The position numbers and the translations under genes were made by a program. This document shows positions 1-6,990 of a DNA stretch of 8,868 nt, piece after piece. The first letter of the stretch is position 1. Each line of letters begins with the position of its first letter. Origin of the DNA: Candidatus Methanophagales archaeon. Its GTDB lineage: Archaea; Halobacteriota; Syntropharchaeia; Alkanophagales; Methanospirareceae. Under the pieces are notes generated by a model, which was not told the origin of the DNA, searched no databases, and saw only the letters and a program-made list of their open reading frames with translations. The stretch lies in NCBI GenBank assembly GCA_014061035.1, contig JACGMN010000144.1, positions 1 through 8,868 of the forward strand. Reading direction: 5' to 3'.

Positions 1-83
1 AAGGTCTTCAGCAGTGCATCCGGCATCTCTCGGTATGCCCTATCCCTCTCACGCCAGTTCTCGTTGTATCTGTACTTCACCAT
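1..83 (-). CDS. Possible hypothetical protein, N-terminal fragment (runs off left edge)
   Basis: An ATG at 83-81, followed at once by a GTG, opens a frame that stays open for 27 codons to the window edge. The readable residues are strongly charged and aromatic (starting MVKYRYNENW). No family is recognised. It lies about 100 bases downstream of the broken methyltransferase on the same strand. The fragment is short enough to be open by chance, so this is only a candidate. Confidence 0.3.
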   Translation of the reverse strand, partial: MVKYRYNENWRERDRAYREMPDALLKT

Positions 84-185
84 AAATGATACTTATATCC
101 TCGCTCAATAATAATTCTACACGCTCACTCACACTTCGGTTTCAGAGTTTTGAGAAAGACTAATCTGTGGCGATGTGGAATATAA

Positions 186-1283
186 TCATCCATTTTCATC
201 TAACCCCACCAACAAACACTCCTCAGAATTGTTATTACTGAGCACATACTTATAGCTCTCATATCTTGCTTCTCTCACTATCGGCTTATACTTCTCTAAG
301 ATTCCTGTCAAGTTCTCAATAGAAGGTATGCCATCAGACCTATACGAAACCACAATAACGGCATTTTGGAATTTTTTAAACAGTTTGTTAAACGCCGTAT
401 GAATTTTGTTTTTATCACACCAAACTGGTTTATTATGCTTTATCCTTCTATGTTTGCTCCGGTAGTCAATCATATCCTTCCATTTAGGATAATTCACAAT
501 ACCCTCAAGGAAATGATAAAATTCCAGATAATCCACGCCAACGCTCTCTTGGGATATGTAAGGTGTATCAATATAAACGAGGTCGAACTTGCCTTTTATA
601 TCGAAAAAATCGAGATTTAACGCTTTGTTTTTGTCCTTTCCATTAGAAAAAACACACCCGTTCACTTCGTTTACAAAGTTCAAGAAATGCTCTTCAAATG
701 GCGTATCCCACGTTACTTTGTTACCAAAGCTTCGTTTTACATCAGAGGTCCGCATGTAAAGGTTTTTGCGATGAAAGAGATTTTATGGACGCTTTATGAT
801 GCAAGACTGAAATAATGCATAATAAGCCAGTGCGCGCTTGTAAAAGCCATCCAAATTTTCGATGTTCCTGATAACCATGTCGAGCCATCTGTTCTCCTCA
901 TCGGTATAATAAATATCCGAAAACGTATCATGGATGAACGTGGGATAATTGATGTCAGGATGAGGTTGAAGTAAAAAATCTATAACGTCCTTTGATAACT
1001 TCACCGCATCGTTTTCTATTAATGCCGTGCCGATGTAATAATTGGACTTTACTTTAATATGTCATTATAATTAATAGACCTGCTTACCTTTCATTTTCAA
1101 TAAATATCCGACGATTCCTGTTCCGCCGAATACGTCTAAAGCGCTTTCAAATTCGATGTCTTGTATGCTCTCCCAGATCCATTCGACTATCTTCGATTTG
1201 CTCCCTTGATAGCGAGTTGTTGGGAGGGTGTAAGGCTTAATTAAATCCCCCATAAGCGTTAATTGCGATGTTTTTTCAATCAT
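186..1283 (-). pseudogene. Broken D12-class DNA adenine-N6 methyltransferase (EcoRV-type modification subunit)
   Basis: The intact gene would have methylated adenine in the site cut by the neighbouring endonuclease. Three fragments share one frame. The first (1283-1074) carries RYQGSKSK, the SAM-binding motif X region, and the motif I strand DVFGGTGIVGYLL. The second (about 1049-786) is the helical middle part ending IIKRP. The third (782-186) has the catalytic motif IV as DTPY in FDLVYIDTPY. Fragments one and two are separated by stop codons at 1071-1073, 1065-1067 and 1062-1064. Within that gap the +1 frame (1069-1052) still reads Y-N-D-I-L-K, the expected continuation, so two local indels compensate for each other. 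Fragments two and three are separated by a single in-frame TAA at 783-785, and the code on both sides is continuous (KRP-stop-NLFHRKN). The start is taken as ATG 1283 because GGTGAT sits 4 bases upstream; a GTG at 1292 is an alternative. About 365 codons in all, a normal size for the family. Confidence 0.88.
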
Positions 1284-1293
1284 CCTTATCACC
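1284..1293 (-). promoter_or_regulatory. Ribosome-binding site of the methyltransferase
   Basis: The minus strand reads GGTGATAAGG directly before the ATG at 1283. GGTGAT matches the archaeal 16S 3'-end complement with 4 bases of spacing. It favours ATG 1283 over the in-frame GTG at 1292, which lies inside this site. The endonuclease stop (1298-1296) ends just upstream, so the two genes were translationally adjacent. Confidence 0.6.
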
Positions 1294-1295
1294 TT

Positions 1296-2085
1296 TTACG
1301 CCTTTTTATACTCAAAATACTCCTTTATATTACGATAGGGCGGCTTTGGCAATTCAAGTACTCGCGCCATATCCTTCGTCAGATAATACATCCAGTAATC
1401 ATCAAAGACTTCTATTCCGTATTTTGAAAAGATGCCAGAGCCACCCCTCATTTGTTCTATCTTTGTCGTGGAACCTATATTTTTGGTATTGCCACTTCCT
1501 GGTCTATCGCTTGCGATTTTATACTTCTCCTGCAGGATAAATTCAATATCCTTTATAACAGATAGGATTTTTTTGAGATCACCGATAGAATAAATTTTAT
1601 ATTCATCTACACGCTCAGCCTGCTTCGCATATATAATTCCAAGCACGTAATGCTTCTCGTATTCGCCGTATGGAAACGTAATATTCTTTTTACTGGTTCT
1701 ATCCCGGAAATAACCTGTGAACGCACCAAGCGTAAACCCTGACGCCGCAGTTTTTGATGTTCGATATGTGCTCTTTATATCCAGGGCTATCTTCTCGCCG
1801 TTATTTTTGTCAACAAAACTGATGTCAGGATAAAAATTCTGCTCTTTGCTTAAAATAATCTCAAAATCATTTTCCTATCGCAAACTGCTGGATTTTGGAA
1901 ATAGCATAATCTCCAAAACCTTTGAAATCACCTTTGTATCAAGAGAAATCGTGTAAACATTCTTAAAAAATATCTATAAAGCCTTTTACCGTCCAATTAC
2001 CATCAGAATCTTGAATATCGCAAAGATATTGGTTCAAATACTCCGAGAGCTTTTCTCTAAAATTGCCTTTATCTACGTTCATCAT
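1296..2085 (-). pseudogene. Broken EcoRV-family type II restriction endonuclease
   Basis: This would have been a homodimeric double-strand endonuclease. The similarity to EcoRV (recalled, not searched) runs the full length. The N-terminal part from ATG 2085/2082 (MNVDKGNFREKLSEYL) reads to GFIDIF. After a frame change it continues VYTISLDTKV (EcoRV IYPLGSDTKV). QNFYPD matches QNHYPD, with the catalytic Asp at 1826-1824. ALDIKST matches AIDIKTT, with the second catalytic Asp at 1781-1779 and Lys at 1775-1773. FTLGAFTGYF matches FTLGGYTSFI. PGSGNTKNIGS (about 1502-1470) matches the EcoRV recognition loop. The C-terminal YRNIKEY matches YNNISEY. Two lesions are visible. One is a one-base frameshift at a T6 run (1970-1965), giving TAA at 1965-1963. 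The other is a TAG at 1877-1875, in frame with the catalytic part; an adjacent-frame reading (ISKIQQFAI) also looks EcoRV-like, so extra compensating indels are possible here. Full length is about 263 codons against 245 for EcoRV. Confidence 0.88.
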
Positions 2086-2195
2086 TTAACAATAACTTTA
2101 GACTTTAATGAAAAATCTGCTTCTTTTGCATATCCTCAAGGTCATAGCAGAGGTATAATATCCCTCATCCCTCAAATTTTCTTTTCCTTCATCTT

Positions 2196-3389
2196 TTACT
2201 TCTCTATCACCATCTCCTCCACGGCGATCCCAAAATGACGCGCTACTTCTGTTACGTACACTAAAACCTCATCTCCTTCCTTCAAATCAACTACGGAGAT
2301 CGGCTTATCTGTCCCCATCAACTTTATCGTCTCTGCATTCTGAAGTATAACACTACACTTCCTCTTCTCACTCTTCTCAACCTCAACCTCACCCGCACCC
2401 TCAACCTCTGCTTCTACAAGCATTAGCGGTCGCTTCTCTATCTTCACCCTGCCGACGACTGCCGTTCGTGCCTTCCCCTCGGCATTCACGATCAAGACAT
2501 CGTCACCAGATGAGAGTTCCGATAAATACCGCGTCTTCTCACCTACCAGCACATACGCATAGACCGCACCCGCATTTACTCTGAACGGCCTCGCTGCTAC
2601 ATAAGGGCTCTCTTCTGATTCAGAATGCACAAGGAATAGCGCAAAAGACTGCGAACCGACTAACATCCCCTCACCACGGACCATCAGTGAGCAGGTATCC
2701 ACGCATACGCGGTCTCCCATCTCAAGCTCCGTGATCTTCGTTATCTTCGCTATTGATAGCGGTATAGTGCCCATCTTGCTCGCATCACGGATTTCTACCG
2801 CTCTTTTTATCTCCGTGAGATCATCAGTATCTATAAGAACGCCATCTGCACCATACTCAAGCGTTTCAAACGCGGTTCGCGCCTCTTCGGCGCTCTGCAC
2901 ACCTGCTATCACTTTCACTTCCTTCTGTTGTAATTCAGCAATGATATTCTCCAGTGGAATTATCTTCCAATCCTTTCCTATTACGATCAGATAATTACAG
3001 TAATCCGAGATATCTACAGCGAACCGTTCATACTCCTTACCGCTTATTTCCACATACCCTGCATTGATTTTACTATCAGAAGTCCTCTTCAACGCACCGG
3101 AAACACTTGATCCACTTATTTCTTCCGGAATCTGCTTTTTCCCATCTCCTTCACTTCCTTTTCCATAAACAATAATATCCGCTCCTTCTCCTTCTTTCGA
3201 CTCTACCGTAAATGCTGCTATCTTTATACGCTTTATACGACCCAACTCCTTCACCTTTGCTACGTCCTCTTCTTCTACAAGCACGACATCAACCCCGGAT
3301 TCCAGACCTGCCGTAATCCGAAGCTTCCTCGCATCCCACGTGCCTGTATCAGAGTCGGCTCTTACCCATACCTCTTTCTTCTCGTTCAT
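2196..3389 (-). CDS. aroB': 3-dehydroquinate synthase type II (AroB')
   Basis: This enzyme performs the second step of the archaeal shikimate route. It converts 2-amino-3,7-dideoxy-D-threo-hept-6-ulosonate to 3-dehydroquinate by NAD-dependent oxidative deamination, supplying aromatic amino acids. It is 397 residues, a little longer than typical. Family hallmarks are VWVRADSDTGTWDARK (8-22), the YGADGVLIDTDD segment (179-190), GDRVCVDTCSL then GEGMLVGSQS (225-248), SPYVAARPFRVNAGAVYAY (261-279) and the C-terminal RHFGIAVEEMVIEK. A Val-Glu-rich stretch (residues 325-344) comes from a hexanucleotide repeat. The ATG at 3389 is preceded by a purine-rich GGAGAGGGAG site. It starts 21 bases after fttA, so the two are probably co-transcribed; a shared function is not evident. 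The partner aldolase (AroA') is not in the window. Confidence 0.95.
   Translation of the reverse strand: MNEKKEVWVRADSDTGTWDARKLRITAGLESGVDVVLVEEEDVAKVKELGRIKRIKIAAFTVESKEGEGADIIVYGKGSEGDGKKQIPEEISGSSVSGALKRTSDSKINAGYVEISGKEYERFAVDISDYCNYLIVIGKDWKIIPLENIIAELQQKEVKVIAGVQSAEEARTAFETLEYGADGVLIDTDDLTEIKRAVEIRDASKMGTIPLSIAKITKITELEMGDRVCVDTCSLMVRGEGMLVGSQSFALFLVHSESEESPYVAARPFRVNAGAVYAYVLVGEKTRYLSELSSGDDVLIVNAEGKARTAVVGRVKIEKRPLMLVEAEVEGAGEVEVEKSEKRKCSVILQNAETIKLMGTDKPISVVDLKEGDEVLVYVTEVARHFGIAVEEMVIEK
2375..2416. repeat. Degenerate hexanucleotide repeat inside aroB'
   Basis: On the plus strand, units of the CCTCAA type (CCTCAA, CCTCAC, CCGCAC, CCTCAA, CCTCTG, CTTCTA) run in register from 2381 to 2416, with related TCTTCTCAA units just before. 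On the coding strand they give alternating Glu, Val, Ala and Gly residues between two family-conserved blocks. No frame is disturbed. Confidence 0.55.
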
Positions 3390-3410
3390 CTCCCTCTCCG
3401 TATCTTAAGT

Positions 3411-5309
3411 TTAAACAAACCGTAACGTCTCTAGATTCATAGGTGCGACCGTCTCTATATTGAGCTTCTTGTGTATCCCGCTTGCTAATGCCATGCATTT
3501 GTCGTTCTCACCATGCATACAGATGACCTTAGACGGAAGTGGCCGTATCCGCTTCACATATTCAATCAATTGATTACGGTCAGAATGTCCGGAGAAACCA
3601 TCTATTGTATTTATATCCATCTCTATTTTTATATTCCTCGTCTTACCTCCATCAGAGAACTGCATCTCTTTCCATCCCTTCTGTATCCGTCTACCGAGCG
3701 TTCCTTCTGCTTGATAACCAACAAATATAAGCGTATTCTTTTCATCGCCTGCCAGCCCTTTCAAATATTCAATCACCGGACCACCGTTTAACATTCCTGA
3801 GGTAGAAAGAATGATCGATGATCCATCTTCTTCTATCACCTCTTTCCTCTTCTCGGCATCGTCCACCTGGACAAAAATATCAGATAAGAAAGGGTTCTTT
3901 CCCTGAAATATAGAATTCTTCAGGTTCTTGTTGAGATATTCGGGATACGCGGTATGGACTGCCGCCGCTTCCCACATCATACCATCTAAATAGACCGGTA
4001 CTTCTGTCTCCAATTGCATTCTCTCCAGTGCTATCATCACCTCCTGCGAACGGCCAACAGCAAAAGCAGGTATGATAACTTTGCCACCCTTTTTTATCGT
4101 CCGTTCTATCTCATCTTTTAAATTCTTCTCCGCTTCTCGTCTCGATGGCTGCAGGTCATTCGTGCTACCATAAGTAGATTCCATGACCAGCACGTCCAGT
4201 TGTGAGAAATCATTGAATGCCGGATCGAAGAGAAACGTTCGTTCATACTTGATATCGCCGGTAAACGCGATATTATAAAGCCCCTTTCCCACGTGGAAAT
4301 GTGCGATTGAAGAGCCCAGTATGTGCCCTGCATTGTGAAATGTTAGTTTCATATCAGGTGCTATATCTGTTACATTGTCATACTTCAACGTGATTATATG
4401 CCGTATCGTATCTCGTATAAATGACGATTTATACGGTATCCTCTTCCCCTCTCTTGCCGATACCTCTATATAGTCAAGTAGCAGGAGCGACATTAGGTCT
4501 CTCGTCGGCTGCGTCGTGTAAACGGGACCGTCATACTCGTACATGAACAAAAGAGGCAGTAAGCCCGAATGGTCAAGATGTGCATGCGTTATTACTACCG
4601 CAGTTATATCTTTTATCGGCAATACTTCAGGCACATACAGATACGGTGTTTCTTCTGAGCCAACACTCACGCCGCAATCTATTAAGACCTTCGTCTTCGG
4701 TGTAGAAAGCATGAATGAATTCCGTCCTACCTCTCTGCATCCCCCTAAAGCAGTTATCCGCACCCACTCGTCATTTTTTGTCTTGATCTTATCACTGTAT
4801 ATCTGTCGCCCAACCCTCTTTAAAAACTCCTTCCTGAATTCGCTCTCCTCCCTCAGATATCTTCTTATGTTCTTTATTGTCGTAGATTGTATCGGCGGTG
4901 CTCTGATAACGTTTGGCCGCCACCCTATCACCTTTGCAACTTCTCTCAGTGTTGCTCCGTGCGTGCCTATCACCAATCCTGGCTTTTCCGCTTCTAATGT
5001 GACCTCTGCCTTATCCATATCAAAATAGATATTTTTTATGCCGCCTTCCTCGGATATAATCTCGTAAATAGCCTTAATAGCTTTGTCCTGCTCCATCAGT
5101 ATATTGCTGCTGGGTCTGACCGATATTCTCTTCTTCAAATCCTTCGCTAACGTTCTTACTATCGTGCCATCGTCGACGAATGCCTGCATCTCCTCAGAAT
5201 ATATTACGAGTTCAGGTCCTTCGAATTCCACACCGGTAATGCAGACATTATCCGGTAACAACGTTACTATTCGCGTCTTCAAGTTCGAGAGCGTTTCTTC
5301 TGCTGGCAT
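3411..5309 (-). CDS. fttA: KH / metallo-beta-lactamase / beta-CASP ribonuclease, archaeal transcription termination factor FttA (aCPSF1)
   Basis: This is a zinc-dependent RNase related to eukaryotic CPSF73. It cleaves nascent RNA at U-rich 3' ends and drives RNA polymerase termination in archaea. It is 632 residues, the normal length. The N-terminal 150 residues hold two KH-type domains, with the GxxG turn in VIGTHGAT (113-120). The metallo-beta-lactamase core follows: HAHLDH (242-247), the HNAGHILGSS histidine at 329 and FTGD at 349-352. The beta-CASP domain has motif A Glu in MESTYG (377), motif B His in GFSGHSD (575) and motif C His in CMHGE (599). All metal ligands and catalytic residues are present. 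The ATG at 5309 has only a weak ribosome-binding site. The upstream spacer contains an inverted repeat and a TATA-like element, suggesting its own promoter. aroB' follows after 21 bases. Confidence 0.96.
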   Translation of the reverse strand: MPAEETLSNLKTRIVTLLPDNVCITGVEFEGPELVIYSEEMQAFVDDGTIVRTLAKDLKKRISVRPSSNILMEQDKAIKAIYEIISEEGGIKNIYFDMDKAEVTLEAEKPGLVIGTHGATLREVAKVIGWRPNVIRAPPIQSTTIKNIRRYLREESEFRKEFLKRVGRQIYSDKIKTKNDEWVRITALGGCREVGRNSFMLSTPKTKVLIDCGVSVGSEETPYLYVPEVLPIKDITAVVITHAHLDHSGLLPLLFMYEYDGPVYTTQPTRDLMSLLLLDYIEVSAREGKRIPYKSSFIRDTIRHIITLKYDNVTDIAPDMKLTFHNAGHILGSSIAHFHVGKGLYNIAFTGDIKYERTFLFDPAFNDFSQLDVLVMESTYGSTNDLQPSRREAEKNLKDEIERTIKKGGKVIIPAFAVGRSQEVMIALERMQLETEVPVYLDGMMWEAAAVHTAYPEYLNKNLKNSIFQGKNPFLSDIFVQVDDAEKRKEVIEEDGSSIILSTSGMLNGGPVIEYLKGLAGDEKNTLIFVGYQAEGTLGRRIQKGWKEMQFSDGGKTRNIKIEMDINTIDGFSGHSDRNQLIEYVKRIRPLPSKVICMHGENDKCMALASGIHKKLNIETVAPMNLETLRFV

Positions 5310-5340
5310 TGTCCATCAATCCATCTATAAATCATCTCAG

Positions 5341-5456
5341 ATTCAGGAGTTCACGGTTCAAGGTTCACGGATCTAGTATAAGTTTTGATATTAGAAATTA
5401 TGGTTTAGGATTTTTATATGTCTAACCGTGAACCGTGAACCCTTGAACCCTTGAAT
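5341..5456. repeat. Inverted repeat of short heptamer-like units between psmB and fttA
   Basis: The left arm (5341-5370) and right arm (5426-5456) are imperfect reverse complements. The inner 15 bases (5356-5370 against 5426-5440) pair with one mismatch; the outer parts pair less well. Each arm is itself made of 7-8 base units: on the minus strand the right arm reads TTCAAGGG twice, then TTCACGG twice. The A+T-rich loop is about 55 bases. The right arm begins at the psmB stop codon, so it could act in the psmB 3' end, in the fttA leader, or as DNA structure. It resembles no insertion-sequence end that I recognise. Confidence 0.8.
5411..5422 (-). promoter_or_regulatory. Possible TATA box for fttA-aroB'
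   Basis: The minus strand reads ACATATAAAAATC in the loop of the inverted repeat, similar to the archaeal TATA element. It lies roughly 100 bases before the fttA start codon, which would leave a leader of about 75-80 bases containing one arm of the repeat. No clear BRE can be claimed. Confidence 0.35.
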
Positions 5457-6097
5457 CAACTAGGAGAATTCCTTATCTCCGTTACCTTCTCTTCGCGTAA
5501 CGTCACATATTTATCCTCAGTTATCTGAACTACTTCTATCTCCCCACCAGAGGCGCTGTCCCTTCTTATCGCAGAATACAATGACTGTATCGCGAGCGCT
5601 GTCCCTTCTTCCAGTGACATATCTTTTGAATATCTATCTTCCAGAATACCATAAGCGATAGGAGAACCTGAACCAGTAGCTGCTATTTCTTTCTCCTCGG
5701 TATTGCTCCCAAAAAGGTCTATCGAAAATATATGCGCTCCATTTCTGTCCATTCCTCCGAGCAGTAGTTGCACAATATACGGATAGAACCGCTGACCGTT
5801 CAGCACATTGGACAATAGCGTTGCCGTTGCTTTTACCGTCATAGGCTCGCCTCTTCGTACTTTATAAAGCTTCGTTTCCACTGTCATTATTCTGATCAGC
5901 GCCTGCGCATCTCCCATTATCCCTGCCGTTGTTATCCCTAAACGGTCGTCTACCTGATATATCTTTCTCGCATCTTTAGAGGCAATGAAAGAGCCCATTG
6001 TCGCTCTCTTCTCGCTCGCCAGCACTACACCTACGCCACCACCGCAGATCAAACCAACGGTCGTCGTTCCCTTCTTTACCTGATCCATTATTTCCAT
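5456..6097 (-). CDS. psmB: 20S proteasome beta subunit
   Basis: This is the catalytic subunit of the archaeal 20S proteasome, an N-terminal threonine hydrolase of the two inner beta rings. The 213-residue precursor has a short propeptide (MEIMDQVKKG) that would be removed before Thr11 of TTTVG, the catalytic nucleophile. Other active-site features are Glu29 in ASEKRATMG, Lys45 in DARKIYQ, the GSGSP loop and RDSASGG near the C-terminus. The ATG at 6097 is preceded by GGAGGG at 9 bases spacing and lies 3 bases after the nikR stop, so it belongs to the upstream operon. The alpha subunit and the ATPase are not in the window. In the same operon a JAMM protease supports a protein-turnover theme. 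Confidence 0.97.
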   Translation of the reverse strand: MEIMDQVKKGTTTVGLICGGGVGVVLASEKRATMGSFIASKDARKIYQVDDRLGITTAGIMGDAQALIRIMTVETKLYKVRRGEPMTVKATATLLSNVLNGQRFYPYIVQLLLGGMDRNGAHIFSIDLFGSNTEEKEIAATGSGSPIAYGILEDRYSKDMSLEEGTALAIQSLYSAIRRDSASGGEIEVVQITEDKYVTLREEKVTEIRNSPS

Positions 6098-6100
6098 TTT

Positions 6101-6529
6101 CTATATCCCTCCATGAGTCGTCGTTAGCTTCACGTGTTTAACCCCTTTTAAGCTCATTATATTCTCCGTTAACTCTTTTATCTTCTTCGCATCGCTCTGT
6201 ATCACTATTATCTCAAAGCAATTCTCGCCATCTAAATGAATATGTGTTGACGACTTTATCATGCCTAAAAAATGATGCTGCACTTCTGTTAACTTATCAC
6301 CTAATCCACGTTGACTGTGGTCATATATATAGGTTACTGTCCCGATCTCATCACCTGATTCTCGTTCCATCCATTCATACTCTATTATATATGCTCTGAT
6401 CGCATCTCTTATCGCTTCAGACCTTGATGAATACCCCCGCCCGCCGATTATAGTGTCAAACTTGCTCAACAGATTTGACGGCAAAGACACCCCTATCCGG
6501 GTCAATCCACGCTCTTCTTCCATTTTCAT
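6101..6529 (-). CDS. nikR: NikR-type nickel-responsive transcriptional regulator
   Basis: This is a tetrameric ribbon-helix-helix repressor that binds DNA when loaded with Ni(II) and usually controls nickel uptake. Residues 9-50 form the RHH DNA-binding domain (LTRIGVSLPSNLLSKFD, then SRSEAIRDAIR). The C-terminal ACT-like domain carries the nickel ligands: His85 in VQHHF, His96 and His98 in THIHL, and Cys104 in ENC. Their spacing (11, 2 and 6 residues) equals that of E. coli His76, His87, His89 and Cys95. The start is taken as ATG 6529, which shares one base with the ribL TGA stop and has GGAG 7 bases upstream. A GTG at 6532 and an ATG at 6523 are alternatives. It gives 142 residues, typical for archaeal NikR. 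No NikR operator or nickel transporter is visible in this window. Confidence 0.93.
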   Translation of the reverse strand: MKMEEERGLTRIGVSLPSNLLSKFDTIIGGRGYSSRSEAIRDAIRAYIIEYEWMERESGDEIGTVTYIYDHSQRGLGDKLTEVQHHFLGMIKSSTHIHLDGENCFEIIVIQSDAKKIKELTENIMSLKGVKHVKLTTTHGGI

Positions 6530-6990
6530 CACTCTTCTCCTGGTTCTGATTCTAATTCTGATCCTGATTTCAACTTCAATTCCGACATTAGCCTTATTAT
6601 CTCTTCAACCTTACAAAAGGCATTTGAATTCTGTTTTTTTATACGTATAACTTTCGACTGAAAGCCCCTCTCCCTAAGCCCTCGCTCCAGCTTATCTTCA
6701 TCGAAATCCTGATCATAGCCTATTGCTACTATATCTGGTTTTATACTATATAAAGGATCATACATATCTTTTTCGCTACCCAGCATCGCTTTATCTACCA
6801 TCCTCAACGCTGAAACCATCTTCAACCTCTGTTCCTCAGGTATAATCGGTGTTCTTTTTTGCTTCTTCACATTTACATCTCTTCCAATAATAACAAAGAG
6901 CTCATCACCCAATCTCTTCGCTTCCTCTAAGAAGAGTAGATGCCCTGGGTGAAGTAACTCAAATGTGCCCGTTGCTAGAACCCTTACCAT
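6529..6990 (-). CDS. ribL: FAD synthase, archaeal RibL type (nucleotidyltransferase family)
   Basis: It likely transfers AMP from ATP to FMN to make FAD, as characterised for the Methanocaldococcus RibL. It has the cytidylyltransferase-like Rossmann fold: ATGTFELLHPGH (6-17) with the HxGH signature at 14-17, the KKQKRTPIIPEEQR segment (42-55), KPDIVAIGYDQ (84-94) and VIRIKK (114-119). Only one cysteine (Cys126) remains in the C-terminal part. After about residue 135 comes a low-complexity Ser-Glu-Leu-Lys tail of about 18 residues encoded by hexanucleotide repeats, probably dispensable. The ATG at 6990 overlaps the end of the JAMM gene by 7 bases (ATGGTAA). The stop overlaps the nikR start by one base. 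A related cytidylyltransferase with another substrate (for example glycerol-3-phosphate) is the main alternative. Confidence 0.85.
   Translation of the reverse strand: MVRVLATGTFELLHPGHLLFLEEAKRLGDELFVIIGRDVNVKKQKRTPIIPEEQRLKMVSALRMVDKAMLGSEKDMYDPLYSIKPDIVAIGYDQDFDEDKLERGLRERGFQSKVIRIKKQNSNAFCKVEEIIRLMSELKLKSGSELESEPGEE
6544..6585. repeat. Degenerate hexanucleotide repeat in the 3' end of ribL
   Basis: Seven consecutive hexamers on the plus strand (TTCTGA, TTCTAA, TTCTGA, TCCTGA, TTTCAA, CTTCAA, TTCCGA). They encode the Ser-Glu / Leu-Lys dipeptide tail of RibL. Confidence 0.65.

Noticed and set aside
1875..1877. TAG in the endonuclease read as pyrrolysine or another recoded residue
   Set aside because: The same locus also has TAA and TGA interruptions and a frameshift, so recoding of one codon would not restore it, and the residue is not at a conserved catalytic place. 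Decay is simpler.
1965..1970. Phase-variable switch at the T6 run
   Set aside because: Six bases is short for a phase-variable tract, and a second lesion downstream (TAG 1875-1877) would keep the gene off in any case.
2086..2195. A small gene or RNA between aroB' and the endonuclease
   Set aside because: No frame with start and ribosome-binding site longer than a few codons and no clear hairpin were found; a T5 run at 2115-2111 on the minus strand might serve as an aroB' transcript end but is too weak to list.
4543..5028. A plus-strand open frame of 161 codons
   Set aside because: It lies wholly antisense to the conserved KH and metallo-beta-lactamase part of fttA; its translation resembles no protein and lacks a ribosome-binding site. 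The other plus-strand frames are likewise antisense shadows.
5341..5456. The inverted repeat as insertion-sequence ends
   Set aside because: The interior is only about 55 bases with no reading frame, no target-site duplication is evident, and the arms are made of short tandem units.
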